Of a stretch of DNA of 64,000 bases, positions 1-13,438 are shown piece by piece. Position numbers and translations under genes: made by a program. Each line of letters opens with the position of its first letter. Positions within the stretch are counted from its first letter, which is position 1. The stretch is from Terebella lapidaria (Eukaryota > Annelida > Polychaeta > Terebellida > Terebellidae). The stretch covers positions 14,545,667-14,609,666 of the forward strand of contig OX424568.1 of NCBI GenBank assembly GCA_949152475.1, given 5' to 3'. Below the pieces are notes generated by a model that made no database searches, was not told where the DNA came from, and worked only from the letters and a program-made list of their open reading frames with translations.

Positions 1-3000
1 CATAACATTTGATGCGAGTACGTCTCATTGAGTTAATTAAATTAATTAAATAAGTAAATGTTTAATATGAATTTAGTTTTAAAAAAATATTGCCTGCTTT
101 CGAAGGCAGTTGCTTTAAGTGATATGTAGTAAAGGTACCACTCTAATTTCATTTATATTCCTAATTGACCAAGGAATCTCGTTTTATCTGTTCCAGTTTC
201 TCGTTGCATCAACACGATATGAGGACCTGCCTTATTTTCCCGGGGATGCCAGCTTCTGGAATTTTCAATTATATACAAGCACATAAATTAAGCTACACAA
301 CAAACTACATTACGTAAATCATTTTCTGTGGATTGTAAATGTGAATTTTGATGATAACAATGTCAGAAGTATAAATGGTCCCTGGTGAAGCCAGTGTGGC
401 TAAGGCTATGTTGTGGCTTGGTTGGATTTTCGTACCTGTTCCAAAGAATACCTTTTGTTTTAAATCTTCATCTCAATACGAATGCAACAGAAAACAAAAT
501 AGTGTTTTAGTGTGTGTAGAATTGATTGTCAGGGACACATGGCACTGTTCCTATCATACTGTTCATTAATTTACCACAAGTGTCAGGAAATATAGTAAAA
601 GACATGTGTCGCCTCCCAGCAGTGCATAGCTCGATTCCAATGTGGGGATTGGGAAGTTTATTTGAGTGCATTGCTGTAGTTTTGACATACTGCAAATATA
701 ATCACATAGTTTTCACTATTCTGTGAATAACAAGATCAGTGACTTTGCAGACTCAAAATGGAACAATTTCCATGTACCTTTTCCAGACCCATATCAATTC
801 GAAACACCTATGTACGATAGCTCGTTAATATAAATTTAACATGCTACATAAACTTAACTTGTACGCTTAGGCTCCATTATTCAATCTATACATATAGTAT
901 TCGACTTGTGAAACAACATTTTTTTGTGAAATTTTTCGTCAAACTGCATCGAACGAGAAAAAAATCGCTATAAAATATATTTCCGCAAAGCACTGTGCAC
1001 CCTGTCACCAGGTCCAGTACCGAGTAGAAGTCACCAGGTCCAGTACCGAGCAGAAAATCGATACAGACACAGCGCCGTGTCAGCGGTGTTTGATCACCCG
1101 TCCCCTTTTGCCTGTTTTCAACTGACTGTCATATCAATATAATTCCATAAAGATTGTGTAGATTTGAAGAGATTACTATAAATACAAATGCCTTATATTT
1201 CTAAGTTCTCGTTAACTGCTGCAAAATAAATGCCCATTCAATCATGTTCAAAACTTCATGATCGCAAGTATATGTTGCGTGATAAATACCAGCCGTTATA
1301 CTGGGTACATCGGTTGATCAGAAGGGAACCGGTTCGTGCATGAATATTTTTTGACAAACTTTTTCCCGACAATTTGAATAGTGGGCAATACGTTCTCATT
1401 CAAGAATGACATCTTTCCGAGCAGTGCTCAAGCCATGATGATCAACAAGCCATCCCTACGGAGTTTGGGAATTCCAGGGAAGCCGCTGTCTGATCGGTCA
1501 AATCTATCGAAGTACTCGCAATATTTTGCGGTTGTCAGGCATGACGAAAATTTGAGAACGTTTCACAATCTAACTGGAATATATGTTTTAGTGATTGTTT
1601 CCATCTGTTTGTTGACACTAAAAATTTTAAACAAATGCTGCGGTACTATTGCAGGACCGGACCAACCCATCTATTCATGGGCCGTTTTAATCGTCTTTGA
1701 GTATGTCGCCTCCTGATGGAGGCGACAATAAAACTGTGAATTGTAACAAATTTGAATATATCGACTTCCCGACACAATTTTTGTTTTGTTTTCTAAGTTC
1801 TTGGCTTCCAATTGTATTTTGCAGAGGTGATCAGTTCGTGCCATTTTTCTTTGTATCACATGTGATATATATTTGGGAGATTTATGGGTATTTACACAAA
1901 TTAACTGATAGTTCGACGGTCTCATGTCCAAAAATCCAATCAAAATCATGTCCTGTCATGTTCTGAGTAAAGGGAAGAGGACCAGCATTTTCTGTGTAGG
2001 AATAAGAACCATTCAACGAGACAAGTATCAGATAGTAGTCTACACTTGCCTTTTTTGTTTCGTTAGTTATCTAACTCTGAAGTCCTCAACCTTGGACAGA
2101 TTCATGAGGGACATTCCGGGAGAAATTTACTAGACGATGTAGTGGTCTTATTGGCACCTTTCTTTTCTGAATTGCATCTATCGCACACATATTTGTCATA
2201 ATTTTTTACATAGTACATATCCACATAAAATGTTTTAACACGCGAGTGTTTGTTCACATACCGACAAAATCGATACCGCCTGCAGCATCGAATGCATTTT
2301 GATTATTAGTGTAATGAAAGAACGGCTCATAGTCAATAAATAATCAGAACAATATCACGATGAATGTTGCTCTCGTAATTTAAGCAAATTAATATTCTGA
2401 TTTTCAAATAAAGCAGGGGCAAATTAGAACATTTTCTCAACGGAAACTATTGGAATGTCACACAGATATATTCTTGTATAAGCCTAGCACCAAACATACC
2501 ACAAAACTTTAATGATAACAATCAAAATGAAGCAACTTTGGAATAGAAACGAAGCACGACCGACCAACACGAAGGCGACTCACTCACTGGCATCATCTTC
2601 CATATCATGATATCATGTTAAAGTATGTGACATATATCATCTGGGAGTTCATACGAGACAATGACTAATGTCCACTTCTCTATTTTAGCTCGCTGGTTGG
2701 TCATTCAGTGTAGGTACATTATGTATGTAAGTATCAATCCATTTCCACCAATTCAACTAGATTTCGATTATGACAATAACAAACATAAAATACAACATTT
2801 TGCAATAGAAACGAAGCCCGACCATTTAGTTTATCCAAACACAAACTGGCGTCATCATGGGCAGACAGTATCTGACTAGTAGGGCTTTTTACATACCAGT
2901 TGAAGATTTTCGAAATCGGGAAAAATGAGGGCGAAGGACAATTTTGATGATTAAAAACCTAATGTCACAGGGAGCCTGATATCAAACACTTTTGGAATAG

Positions 3001-6000
3001 AAACAAAGCCTGATTGAACATTACACCCTGCAACATATCATAACTCGGTGACCGACCTAGTTCTCTTGTCTAGGAGTCAGGTCATGTTACTGTCACGGAC
3101 TTGATCTCACATTTGTGGACGGAATATCGATACACGGCAAGTGTAATTGCAATTTCTGCAACATAAAGCATATATATATAGTAAATGAACGGAGTGATAC
3201 GATGTCCGAAATAGTACTACTCATTTACATAATTCACAAGTGTTAGTAGCGGTTGATCTTACAAAGAAATAGCTTTTTCCGTCAATATTTACCCCAATTT
3301 CGACACGGTGATCAGGTTCATCTTCATTTTAAAAAACGTATAGACACTGTATTTCAACAATCTCTGACACGTGTAGTCTATACTAGTATGTTGTAAACGT
3401 CCATGTCCCTGACCCAATATGAAAATGGACACCTCTGTGACCACGACCTCCAATGTGTTGTTAGCCTCCTTAGTCTCATGTCCTACTTTATAAGGGTCAA
3501 ACATCCTTTCCCAGGTTTAGTATGGCTGAAATTTTTGATCATATCCGTTGTTTCAGTATTTTGGGATCACCTGCGGGCGGTACTTCGCCATTTTGGATGT
3601 GATTTGAACGTGATTTGCGTGTGTGTTTGGTCCTTGTTGAGAATACTGGGTATTGCCATTCTCGACACCCACCTTTAGTGGAAGAAATTGCCTGCATTGG
3701 AACATCTATTTCTGGTGGTCATATCACGCATACCCCATTCAGCTGAGCTGAAATTGTAAACATGTTCCCCTTTCTTTGTTTCAACAAACTGCGTCGGACA
3801 AACATATTCCGAACACATTTCATGCAGGGCCGAGTGAGTAAAGAAATAGTAATTTGCAAAACACAGTGTCGTCTGTACCATAATAAATCTATTAAATATG
3901 TGTAAAGTTTGACACCTTCCTCCTAATAGTTAATCGATATAGTGCAGACACAATAAACAGACATCTGAGTAAGTGGGCCTGGAGTCAACTGTCGGTTGCA
4001 CTGTCGTGGTCTGAGCCAAACCATTGTCGCCATTGTCAATAGAAATCAAGGTAACCATGTCCTATTAATTTCGCTTTCCGTACATGCGAACGACATCATC
4101 TTCAAGCCATTTCTCTATAGGTTATGAGGCCCACTCTGGTACCATCATGGACAGACAGTGTGCACTAATTAGTTATTTGTACGGCTTACGTTACCTGGCG
4201 AATTTAGCACACAATTGTCTCAACAACCGATTAGAATAATTTGATTTTCAATGCACACCGTCTTGATATGTGTACAGGTGTGGGTCCATATACATACTAG
4301 TATATTTAAAAAACGCAACTGAATGATTTGACCCCATGATGAGAGTGAAAAACTTTTATGATTGCAAGTATCAACCTCTTGCCACGAACACGAGCAGGTT
4401 TTGATGATGACAACTGCAATCCTAAATTCAAAAATTTTGAATAGAAACAAAGCCCGAATAAATAATTTATTCGAAACATACTTTCATCATCGGTAGCCGC
4501 GTGTGAATGTAGTTGTTTCTACTTTAACATGGAGTAGTTAGTGTACAACTGCACAAACACATTCTGAAACGATCTGCAACCTCATGAAATATGTGTATAA
4601 GTACCAAACCACAAGGCTAAATCTAATACGAGGGGAATTAGTCACGTAATTACAATTGACAAGAGATGTCATTATGTACTGTCAAAACGTTATTTGCCAT
4701 TTATTTTTCCAGTGGTAATATGGATACCGGACTTGAACGACAAGAGCTGGACAATGTTTTTTGTCATAGCATATTCACAACACATATAGTGATGTGATAT
4801 TGCCATCATTTCAACAACAAACAGTTTTCATTTCATCAGTGCAGCTCTGTTTTTTCAAGAAATATCGTTATATACATGACTATATCCTGTCTGAACAAAA
4901 ATATGTCTCGCCTATTCCAATATATCTTGAACATGTCGAATACATCTTGCGATTGTTCAACTATCCAGGAAAATTTTTCATTGAAATATTACAGCGACCC
5001 TGTTCAGCATACCAAGAGCTCCTCTTGAGGGATTCGTAATAAGGATAGAGCAAGGCGCCAGCATTCAGTCTACGAAATGATTCGGTGATAAGTTGTAACA
5101 ATGGAAGGGAATGTCCTGCTGTTAATGTGTAATTCTACCATGGGGACGTATGATGTGGAGGCAGCTTTGTATTTTGATCTGTTTTTATTAGCGCTTTTCT
5201 TTTGCGTTGATGTGGTTCTGGTACTCTGATCATTAGTAATCACATCAAATGTCATTCATTGCGTTTACCCGATATACACAGTTCCAGAATAAAAACATAT
5301 GTATCTACATATTTTAGTATTTACACATGTATGTATCTACATAATTTTAGTATTTAGTGGTCCAGGAGTGCCGTGTTTACCTTGGAATGTGGTTCCATTC
5401 GCCGAATGGCCGTTGATTGTAACATAGTTCACGGGAAATAGTCCATCAAGTTGACGTGCAATGACTCTGTACCAGGAAATGTGTATCTGAATTCGCCGAA
5501 TATCTTTGTCCTTTACATAATCTGTAACTGCATGAATAATGTGAATAATATATACATATATTACTATAACTGCATAGCAATTGAGTGCGTGACGTTCTTA
5601 TTCCAGGAATTGTTTTCAATGTCTATTGGCTTAATCCTAATCCCGTGGTATCTGCTTCACTTTCCCGCGAATTCCGTTACCAATATCTTAAAACAAAGCT
5701 GATTTCTCAAGGGATACCAAGATTTGGGTGTTTCATTTATATACACGCATACGAACTAGGGTTTACATTAGACAGATATCTGTGAATTGTAAATGTGGAT
5801 TCCACTGATATAAACAGTGCCAGAGGTCACAATCAGTTTGAGATAACGCTTGTGATACTGGTGTGGCTTTGCTTATAAATGTTTGGTTAGATCACATCTA
5901 TTTCAAAAATTGTATCATTTCAGGTAATGTTAATACCTGAGATACCTGGATACTGATGAACCGAAATCACTCAATGCGATTGTGCTAAAAGAAAACTTCT

Positions 6001-6535
6001 ATCCCTGCAAAAATGTCTTGACCAATATTTTCGTTGTCACCTCTCATCATATATTCTAGGACACTCTGAGGGGAGTGGGTGAATTTTTCTGAAACGACCT
6101 CCACCCCTCGGAGTGGGGTATGTGTCGAATGATGTCAGGAACCTGTGTAATCAAATTGCTGTGATAAGTACTAAAACGGTATTCGCAAATAACTGTTTGG
6201 CATATTCATGAAATTTATTATTCCAAAAGTACATATTTACAGATGATGTAACGAAAGCTTTTTAGTTTCCAATAGCTTTTGATGTTTGTGAGATAATTTA
6301 TTTTTTTATTCAGATCCAGTAACAGTCAAGCTTCCAAAACGAGATCCATTTCTCCTGACGTGCCCGCTGTGATTTCTCGTTCATCCGAAGAGATGATAAT
6401 AACTGAGTTAGTATCATATTAATTGAGAAATCTTGAGTTATTCCCAAATTCATCTAGTCCTATCCAATTCAATGTTTCACTTCTTCTAGTGGCTCAAAAT
6501 GCAGTATTGCTTTGACGAACATGTGCAAAAGTCCA
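1..6535. other. Gene-poor region with old dispersed repeats
   Basis: No ORF here resembles a known protein or shows a convincing exon structure. A 26-bp unit is tandemly duplicated at 1005-1056, and a unit of about 32 bp occurs twice at 5299-5357. A short dispersed family containing AATAGAAACRAAGC recurs near 2540, 2800, 2990, 4440 and again at 30425, often next to a GATGATGACAA-like string. A diverged copy of the CCTGGAGCCAAC repeat, common further right, lies at about 3960-4050. An open frame at 1381-1716 with one hydrophobic stretch is unrecognised and starts at GTG. Confidence 0.6.
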
Positions 6536-7523
6536 TTGAAATCACTTTCAAATGAATTAGGACAACACAGACATCGATGTTGCGTCCTCACCAGGGATAT
6601 GGCATAGGCCTTTGGTGAAAAGAATGAAGCCCATAGGAGGTGACTGTGACAGGGCAGTGGTCATCCCAAGGATGAACAAGGAGCAATGAAATGGATCACT
6701 TACAGGTTCGCGAAGCGGTACAAGCGAGCAGTGTGCATTCGAGCCATCTCACACACTATCATGGACGACAGATTCCTGAAGCGTGCACCCGTACTAGATG
6801 CACCGGGTTCAAGGGGCGAGAAAGGTGGTACGGGGCATCCTACTTAAGCAGGATTAGGTCGGAAGGAATATCCTGAAGCAACTGGTCCATCATGGTCAAC
6901 GATTAGTCCAAGATTTTGGTGAAGGCTGACCTCTATTGGTTGACCAGGTCTAGGATGCCGCTGAAGCAGTGCAGTTACATGGGATGATCTAATCGGAACT
7001 GTTGTCGAACAATCCGGATGACATCTGCGTTGAAATCACTTTCAAATGAATTAGGACAGCACAGACATCGATGTTGCGTCCTCACCAGGGATATGGCATA
7101 GGCCTTTGGTGAAAAGAATGAAGCCCATAGGAGGTGACTGTGACAGGGCAGTGGTCATCCCAAGGATGAACAAGGAGCAATGAAATGGATCACTTACAGG
7201 TTCGCGAAGCGGTACAAGCGAGCAGTGTGCATTCGAGCCATCTCACACACTATCATGGACGACAGATTCCTGAAGCGTGCACCCGTACTAGATGCACCGG
7301 GTTCAAGGGGTGAGAAAGGTGGTACGGGGCATCCTACTTAAGCAGGATTAGGTCGGAAGGAATATCCTGAAGCAACTGGTCCATCATGGTCAACGATTAG
7401 TCCAAGATTTTGGTGAAGGCTGACCTCTATTGGTTGACCAGGTCTAGGATGCCGCTGAAGCAGTGCAGTTACATGGGATGATCTAATCGGAACTGTTGTC
7501 GAACAATCCGGATGACATCAGCG
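6536..7523. repeat. 494-bp near-identical tandem duplication
   Basis: Copy 1 is 6536-7029 and copy 2 is 7030-7523. By eye they differ at about four positions (for example GACAAC/GACAGC near 6565/7059 and GGGGCGA/GGGGTGA near 6815/7309). The unit contains the 3' part of a TatD-like pseudogene on the minus strand and an unrelated short open frame on the plus strand. The single equivalent at 9480-9680 is much more diverged, so the duplication is recent. A copy-number error in assembly is the other explanation. Confidence 0.9.
6686..6847 (+). CDS. Unrecognised short basic ORF, repeated in the tandem copy
   Basis: An ATG-started frame of 53 codons runs to TAA at 6845-6847. It contains the string KWITYRFAKRYKRAV and a later DDRFLKRAP, is rich in Arg and Lys and looks more protein-like than other frames here. 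The frame is open upstream to a TGA at 6647. The same frame is present in the second tandem copy at about 7180-7341. I recognise no family. It may be an exon remnant of the repeat it lies in, or chance. Confidence 0.2.
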   Translation: MKWITYRFAKRYKRAVCIRAISHTIMDDRFLKRAPVLDAPGSRGEKGGTGHPT

Positions 7524-7830
7524 TAGACGGTGTCCTGGTCTTGATCCCACCAGGCATAGATCACCACAGGCTTGTCCCGACGCTTAACGTGTGTGGTGAT
7601 CTGGCCTAGAATGTCGTGCTGCTGCTTCTTTTCTTCCCGGCTATGGTGTCGGTGGTAGTCCAGTCATATCTCTTCGATGGTAAGACAACGTGGGTCCTCA
7701 ATCAGGCGCAGAAACTTGTCCCAGTTTCTCGTAGGCGTCGGGCCCGAGATATATTGGTGTCTTTGTTGAACCCATCCAGAGCTCCCCGTCGAAGGAAACA
7801 TGAAGACGTTATCACCAGCAATTAGGACAG
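7332..7830 (-). pseudogene. Broken TatD-like metal-dependent hydrolase fragment, copy 1
   Basis: Reading leftwards from 7830, conceptual translation gives IAGDNVFMFPS, a WDKFLRLIED segment, then EEI-stop-LDYHRHHSREEKK, RRDKPVVIYAWWDQDQD and LHCFSGILDLVNQ. This is the motif order of TatD-family hydrolases (GEIGLDYHR, KPVVIH, LHCFSG, LLESDAP). TatD enzymes are TIM-barrel metal-dependent nucleases of the amidohydrolase superfamily. An in-frame TGA replaces the Gly of the GLDY motif and further stops follow, so it is not functional. The N-terminal D-x-H-x-H metal motif of TatD proteins was not found. The 3' part is duplicated at 6840-7029. Motif recognition is mine; no search was run. Confidence 0.6.
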
Positions 7831-9400
7831 AGCTCCCAGTCTACGAGATAGTCTGAGGCTAATTTGTCCAAATGGGAGGGAGTGTTCTGTTGTGTACTGC
7901 AGTGATTTTGGAAACGAAAATAAACTTCCACGTTCGTGATAAATAATTTGGCATATCGGTAGTGTTAACTCTTGGGTTTCATTTACTGTTTTTGAGTAAG
8001 TGAGCGCGTTTGTCGTTAGATATGTCGTATGTCGTCGCCGAACCGGGCGAGTGGGTTTTCGACAGGTTCTCAAAAACAAAACATGTTAACAAAAGATGTT
8101 GATGTATGTATAAGTTTATGTTTATTCATCAGTTGTTGTATCATAAATAAAGGTTGAAGTTTAATGGGCATGAATGGTGGAGAATGAGTGTGTGGATAAG
8201 CAGTGTAACATGAAACATGTATTAAATAATGTAACATTCATAAAGATAGAATCTCGGAAGCATCAGCATCGAGAGTGATGCTTGAAATTTTACATAGTTT
8301 AAATAGTGATATTTGTTTCCAATTTTGTGATGTCACGTCCATTGGTAAGACATGTGTGAAAAATGATCTGTCTTTGATATAAGGTTTGATGAGCACTTTC
8401 TGGTATCGACCATTTTACGTAATGTTTGATATGATACATGTGAAAAATCATAATAATCATATCAAATAACTATCAAATATAATTTGACATGTTATTGTTA
8501 GTTAGGTTTCAGGAAGCAAAGCATAGTTGATTCCCAGCATCTACGAATCGACAGTTTTGTGCTGCATTGAAGAAGGAACTATTTAAAATAACCTTTTAGG
8601 CATGTTTGGTCGGAGCAATTGGTCAACCATCCATTACATTTTATGTGTCAATACCGAATATTTAAATTTTGTTGACATTTCATTGTATGTCGCATGATAT
8701 CTGATTCCATATTACGGTAATTTCTATCAAATGGTGGACAAAAGAGCACAGCGTATATTGTCATTCACTGTGAACGATATTTGTAGTTCACCTACTCAAA
8801 GAAAAAATGACTGGGTATAGAATAAGTTACCAGGTGGTAGGTTCAAGGGTTCCTTGACAAATGTGTGTGATATATACCATATGGGACTTTCATTGAAACA
8901 TCATTGCTAACATTTTCACTACATCGTAGCTTGCTGAATACCCATTAATTGTACGTTGCATTGATGCGAACAGCATATGCCCTGATGGGCAGCAAAATGG
9001 ACAATCCCACGACCTTCACCATACTGCAATGCTCCCTGGACATGAGTGTTCTTTCTGCATATTTTTTCTCCACAATTATACTGCATGCTATATCGACCTA
9101 TTTCGGACACAATGGACCGTTATTATGCAATAATCTTCGGAAGCAGGCCTGGAGCCAACCACTGTTGTAGTGTCGAGGTCTGATCCAGACCAAGTGCCAT
9201 TACTGTGAGAGTAATGATTTCTAGATAGCTTATCTTTTATGGTGCAAGGCTTGGTACAAGTGCTACCTAACGAGTAATGGCCATGATTGTGATGGGAGAC
9301 GTTGAAATTCGTATTTTTAAGGAGGTATTCAGGCCATAATTGTGGCAATTAATTCAAATTAGTTTCTGTCATTTTATCATTGAAAATCGGAACTCATATA
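7826..9400. repeat. Repeat module A, copy 1
   Basis: This segment is colinear with 9962-11570 and partly with 17337-18240. Landmarks are TTTATGTTTATTCATCAG at 8117, TGGATAAGCAGTGTAACATG at 8192, ATTGTACGTTGCATTG at 8948 and the CCTGGAGCCAACCACTG block at 9149. Several short frames stay open in two copies, such as minus-strand frames at 7822-8079 and 9968-10237, but indels shift them, so I call no gene. It looks like a diverged relative of module C. Confidence 0.8.
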
Positions 9401-9404
9401 CCAC

Positions 9405-9975
9405 TTAGCATTTTTTTTCACTGCGAGCAATTTGTTTAGGTTCTGGAGGTTTGTCGTAGAACACGTAGACAGGGGCGTCCGACTTAAGCAGGGTATGGTC
9501 GAAAGGAATATGCTGAAGCATCTGGTCCATCATGGTCAACGAGTATTCCAAGATGTTGTTGAAGGCTGACCTATATTGGTTGACCAGGTCTAGGGTGCCG
9601 CTGAAGCAATTCAGGTACATGGGATGATCTAATCGGAACTGTAGTCGAACAATCCGGATGACATCTGCGAAGATGGTGTCCCGGTCTTGATCCCACCAGA
9701 CATAGATCACCACAGGCTTGTCCCGACGCCTAACGTGTGTGGTGATCTGGCTTAGAATGTCGTGCTTTTGCTTCTTTTCTTCCCGGCTATGGTGTCGGTG
9801 GTAGTCCAGTCATATCTCTCTGATGGTGAGACAACGTGAGTCCTCAATCAGGCGCAGAAACTTGTCCCAGTTTCTCGTAGGCCTCAGGCCCGAGATATAT
9901 TGGTGTCCTTGTTGAACACATCCAGAGCTCCCCGTCGAGGGAAACATGAAGACGTTATCACCAGCAATTAGGATA
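9405..9975 (-). pseudogene. Broken TatD-like metal-dependent hydrolase fragment, copy 2
   Basis: The 3' part (9713 down to 9405) is an open frame of 102 codons containing VIYVWWDQDRDTIFADV, YLNCFSGTLDLVNQ and LLKSDAPVYVF. Upstream, NWDKFLRLIEDSRCLTI leads to REI-stop-LDYHRHHSREEKK. These align with the TatD-family blocks GEIGLDYHR, KPVVIH, LHCFSG and ESDAP. The same in-frame TGA as in the 7.6-kb copy interrupts the LDYHR block. The two His expected at KPVVIH and LHCFSG are Tyr and Asn here, so the metal site is lost. The module joins repeat module A at 9962. It is a dead, repeat-borne fragment. Confidence 0.65.
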
Positions 9976-11594
9976 GAGCTCTCAGTCTACGAGATAGTCT
10001 GAGGCTAATTTGTCCAAATGGGAGGGAGTGTTCTGTTGTGTACTGCAGTGATTTTGGAAACGAAAATGAACTTCCACGTTCGTGATAGATAATTTTGCGT
10101 ACCGGTAGTGTTATCTCTTGGGTTTCGTTTACTGTTTTCGAGTAAGTGAGCGTGTTTGTCGTTAGATATGTCGTATGTCGTTGCCGAACCGGGCGAGTGG
10201 GTTTCGACAGGTTCTCAAAAACAAAACATGTTAACAAAAGATGTTGATGTATGTATAAGTTTATGTTTATTCATCAGTTGTTGTATCATGAATAAAGGTT
10301 GAAGGTTAATTGGCGTGCATGGTGGAGAATGAGTGTATGGATAAGCAGTGTAACATGAAACATGTATTAAATAGTGTAACATTCATAAAGATAGAATCTC
10401 GGAAGCATCAGCATCGATAGTGATGCTTACAATTTTACATAGTTTAAATAGTGATATTTGTTTCCAATTTTCTGAATGTCATTTCCATTGGTAAGACATG
10501 TGTGAAAAAGATCTGTCTCCGATATAAGGCTTGACAGGCACTTTCTGGTATTGACCATTTTACGTAATATTTGAAATGATACATGTGAAAAATCATCATA
10601 GTCATATTAAATAACTATCAAATATAATTTGACATGTTATTGTTAGTTAGGTTTCAGGAAGCAAAGCATAGTTGATTCCCAGCATTTACGAATCGACAGT
10701 TTTGTGCTGCATTGATAAAGAAACTATTGAAAATACCCTTTTATGCATGTTTGGTCTGAAACCGTAGCGATTGGTCAACCATCCATTACATTTTATGTGT
10801 CAATACCGAATATGTAAATTTTGTTGACATTTCATTATATGTCGCATGATATCTGACTCCATATTACGGTAATTTCTATCAAATGGTGGACAATAGGAGC
10901 ACAGCGTATTGTCATTCACTGTGAACGATATTTGTAGTTCACCTACTCAAAAAAAAATGACTGGGTATCGAATAAGTTACCAGGTGGTAGGTTCAAGGGG
11001 TCCTTGACAAACGTGTGTGATATATACTATATGGGACTTTCATTGAAACATCATTGCTAACATTTTCACTACCTCGTAGCTTGCTGAATACACATTAATT
11101 GTACGTTGCATTGTTGTGAACAGCATATGCCCTATGGGGAGCAAAATGGACAATCCCACGACATTCACCATGCTGCAATGCTCCCTAATGAGTGTTCTTT
11201 CTGCATATATTTTCTTATATTTATACTGCATGCTATATCAACCTATTTCAGAAACAATGGACCGTTATTACGCAATTATCAAAAGCAGGCCTGGAGCCAA
11301 CCACTGTTGTAGTGTCGAGGTCTGATCCAGACCAAGTGCAATTACTGTGAGAGTAACGATTTCTAGATAACTTTTATGGTGCAAGGTTTGATACAAGTGC
11401 TACCTGAAGAGTATTGGCTATGATTGTGATGGGAGACGCTGAAATTCGTATTTCTAATGAGGTATTCAGGCCATAATTGTGGCGAATAATTCAAATTGGT
11501 TTCTGTCATTTTATCATTGAAAATCGGAACTCATACACCACTTAGCTTCTTTTTCACGGCGAGCAATTTGTTTGCGTTCTGTAGGTTAGTCGTA
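9962..11594. repeat. Repeat module A, copy 2
   Basis: Colinear with 7826-9400, with scattered substitutions and small indels. It passes at about 11595 into module B (GTAGAACACGTAGACATATT) without a visible junction. Copy 3 at 17337-18239 has the same A-to-B continuation, so A followed by B is the inherited order. The first copy instead leads into a TatD fragment at 9440. No gene is supported in it. Confidence 0.8.
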
Positions 11595-13016
11595 GAACAC
11601 GTAGACATATTCAAATTCAATTTTGAGTTACCGTAAAAGCCGGATGTAAGTCTCGACCTATTTCCACCAATACATCCAAATACTGACGATGCCAATAGCA
11701 AACAAAAAGTTCAACATTTTGGAATATAACTTGACTGCCCTGTCATTTTATATAAGTGTGCTTCGCAAAATATTACTGACCCAGATATCAATCTTGTGTA
11801 TAAAGAGGTCTAATGACCCATCAAATCATCTGTAATAACATTATGTAAATTGGCACCAAGCACTTTCCACACCCGTTCTCGGTCTAGCCCATTCCACCAC
11901 ATTTATTGGTAGAAAAGTGGCTCCCTGAAAGCATCACGCTTTATTTGTCACGCATTTGTGTTTGAACATTTTGTATACAAGTATATACAGTGGCATACAC
12001 GATTCCATATTTTTGTGATGTCACAGTGGGTAAGTGAGTCACGCCAATGTAACGATTGTGTTTTCATTAGAGAAAGATACGTGATGACTGCACGTCAGCA
12101 AACGTACTAAGACTAATGGGTATTAGTACAGACTACAACAGGGTCTACCACAAACTAATTGGTATTTTGTCAAATTATTACATGTGACGTTGTGACAATC
12201 CACACATAAAGAGACAATTACTAAGTGAATATCAGGGAATTATTTTGCCAATTATAGCACCATTGTAATCCAGACAGACTGCTCAAACTGACCACTTCGT
12301 CATTACCTGTCCCCAATAAAAGTATACAATTGCTTTGGAAATATAAGTACAAAATGACACTTGCGCAGGAATATTATATGAACCATGGTATTGATTTGTC
12401 ACATGGATAATGCCATAACAATTCGCCAATCAATGAAACCGAGGAGTGCAATATCAATAAGAGGTCGCACTCCCACAAAAATGCGTGACTGAGCACTTCG
12501 GTAGAGAAATTGGGGTAACTATAATGCTAAAAGACATCTCCCTCTCTGTCGAATTGTTTACCACTCCCTCACGGGCGAAGGTTCTAATCATCTCGCTTGT
12601 CACAGGACTTTATAGGAATATATAGAGCCCCCCCATTGGTAAATTACTGATGTACTTATAGGACACCGTCAGATTAGCAGCTAATTTTTCCATGTCTTTA
12701 AGGTTATCTAGTCATAAAAGAAAACATCTGATGATGCCAGTTTGTTGCTATTCGAAACAAGACTTGTGCAGTGTAATTCATCTGAAGTTTTCCACTGACT
12801 TCAATCAGAATCTTGATTTGGAAATGGTATTAAACCCATACTGTATAAAAAGTATTTGCCTGATGCAATGGCAACGTGGAAGTGTAGATATATTGAATAT
12901 ATCGAGAGAAATGTGCTATCATTTAGCAGGTTTGCTGTAAAACATTACACAGATTGGAACACAAACTTTAATCATTGTGAATAGCAACTTCGGGTGTCAT
13001 GGGGGTGTTTCACGGG

Positions 13017-13126
13017 TGTACGCTCTACTTGGACCCACTCAGAGGGGCTAAAAATTGTAATTTATTTGATTCATGCAATGAATTTCAAATTCTAACCCCT
13101 CTGAGTGGGTCTAGGTGGAGCGTTCA
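13017..13126. repeat. Long imperfect palindrome, copy 1
   Basis: The left arm (about 13017-13057) contains CTTGGACCCACTCAGAGGGG and the right arm (about 13086-13126) contains its reverse complement CCCCTCTGAGTGGGTC. The arms pair over about 40 bp around an AT-rich loop. Copies occur in the same module position at 19530-19648 and 21045-21157, so this is one old insertion or hairpin carried along by module duplication. It may be a palindromic MITE; no separate target duplication is clear. Confidence 0.75.
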
Positions 13127-13438
13127 TCCTTACAAATGTTAATGGTATCCCTGATGTAACACACATAAACATACTATTCAGGAATTACAATATATACAGA
13201 TAGGGTATGTATGCTTCGATAAATATGACTGACAGCACTATCAGTGTCGCATATCAAGAAAGTTGTCACAATTCGTATTCAGTAGTGATTCAATCTTTAT
13301 TTCTTTTGTTTTTACTTCATTTCATTACTGTGTTCTCACAGGTGATGTGTCTTTTCATCATTTAAAAGGAGTTACACTATCTAAGCCCACAATGTCCTTT
13401 ACCCCTGCTGAGCAGATTATCAGATGAACGGCCTCCAT

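Noticed and set aside
1381..1716. 111-codon plus-strand frame with one membrane-like segment
   Set aside because: Starts at GTG, has no recognised homologue and no supporting splice sites or second copy.
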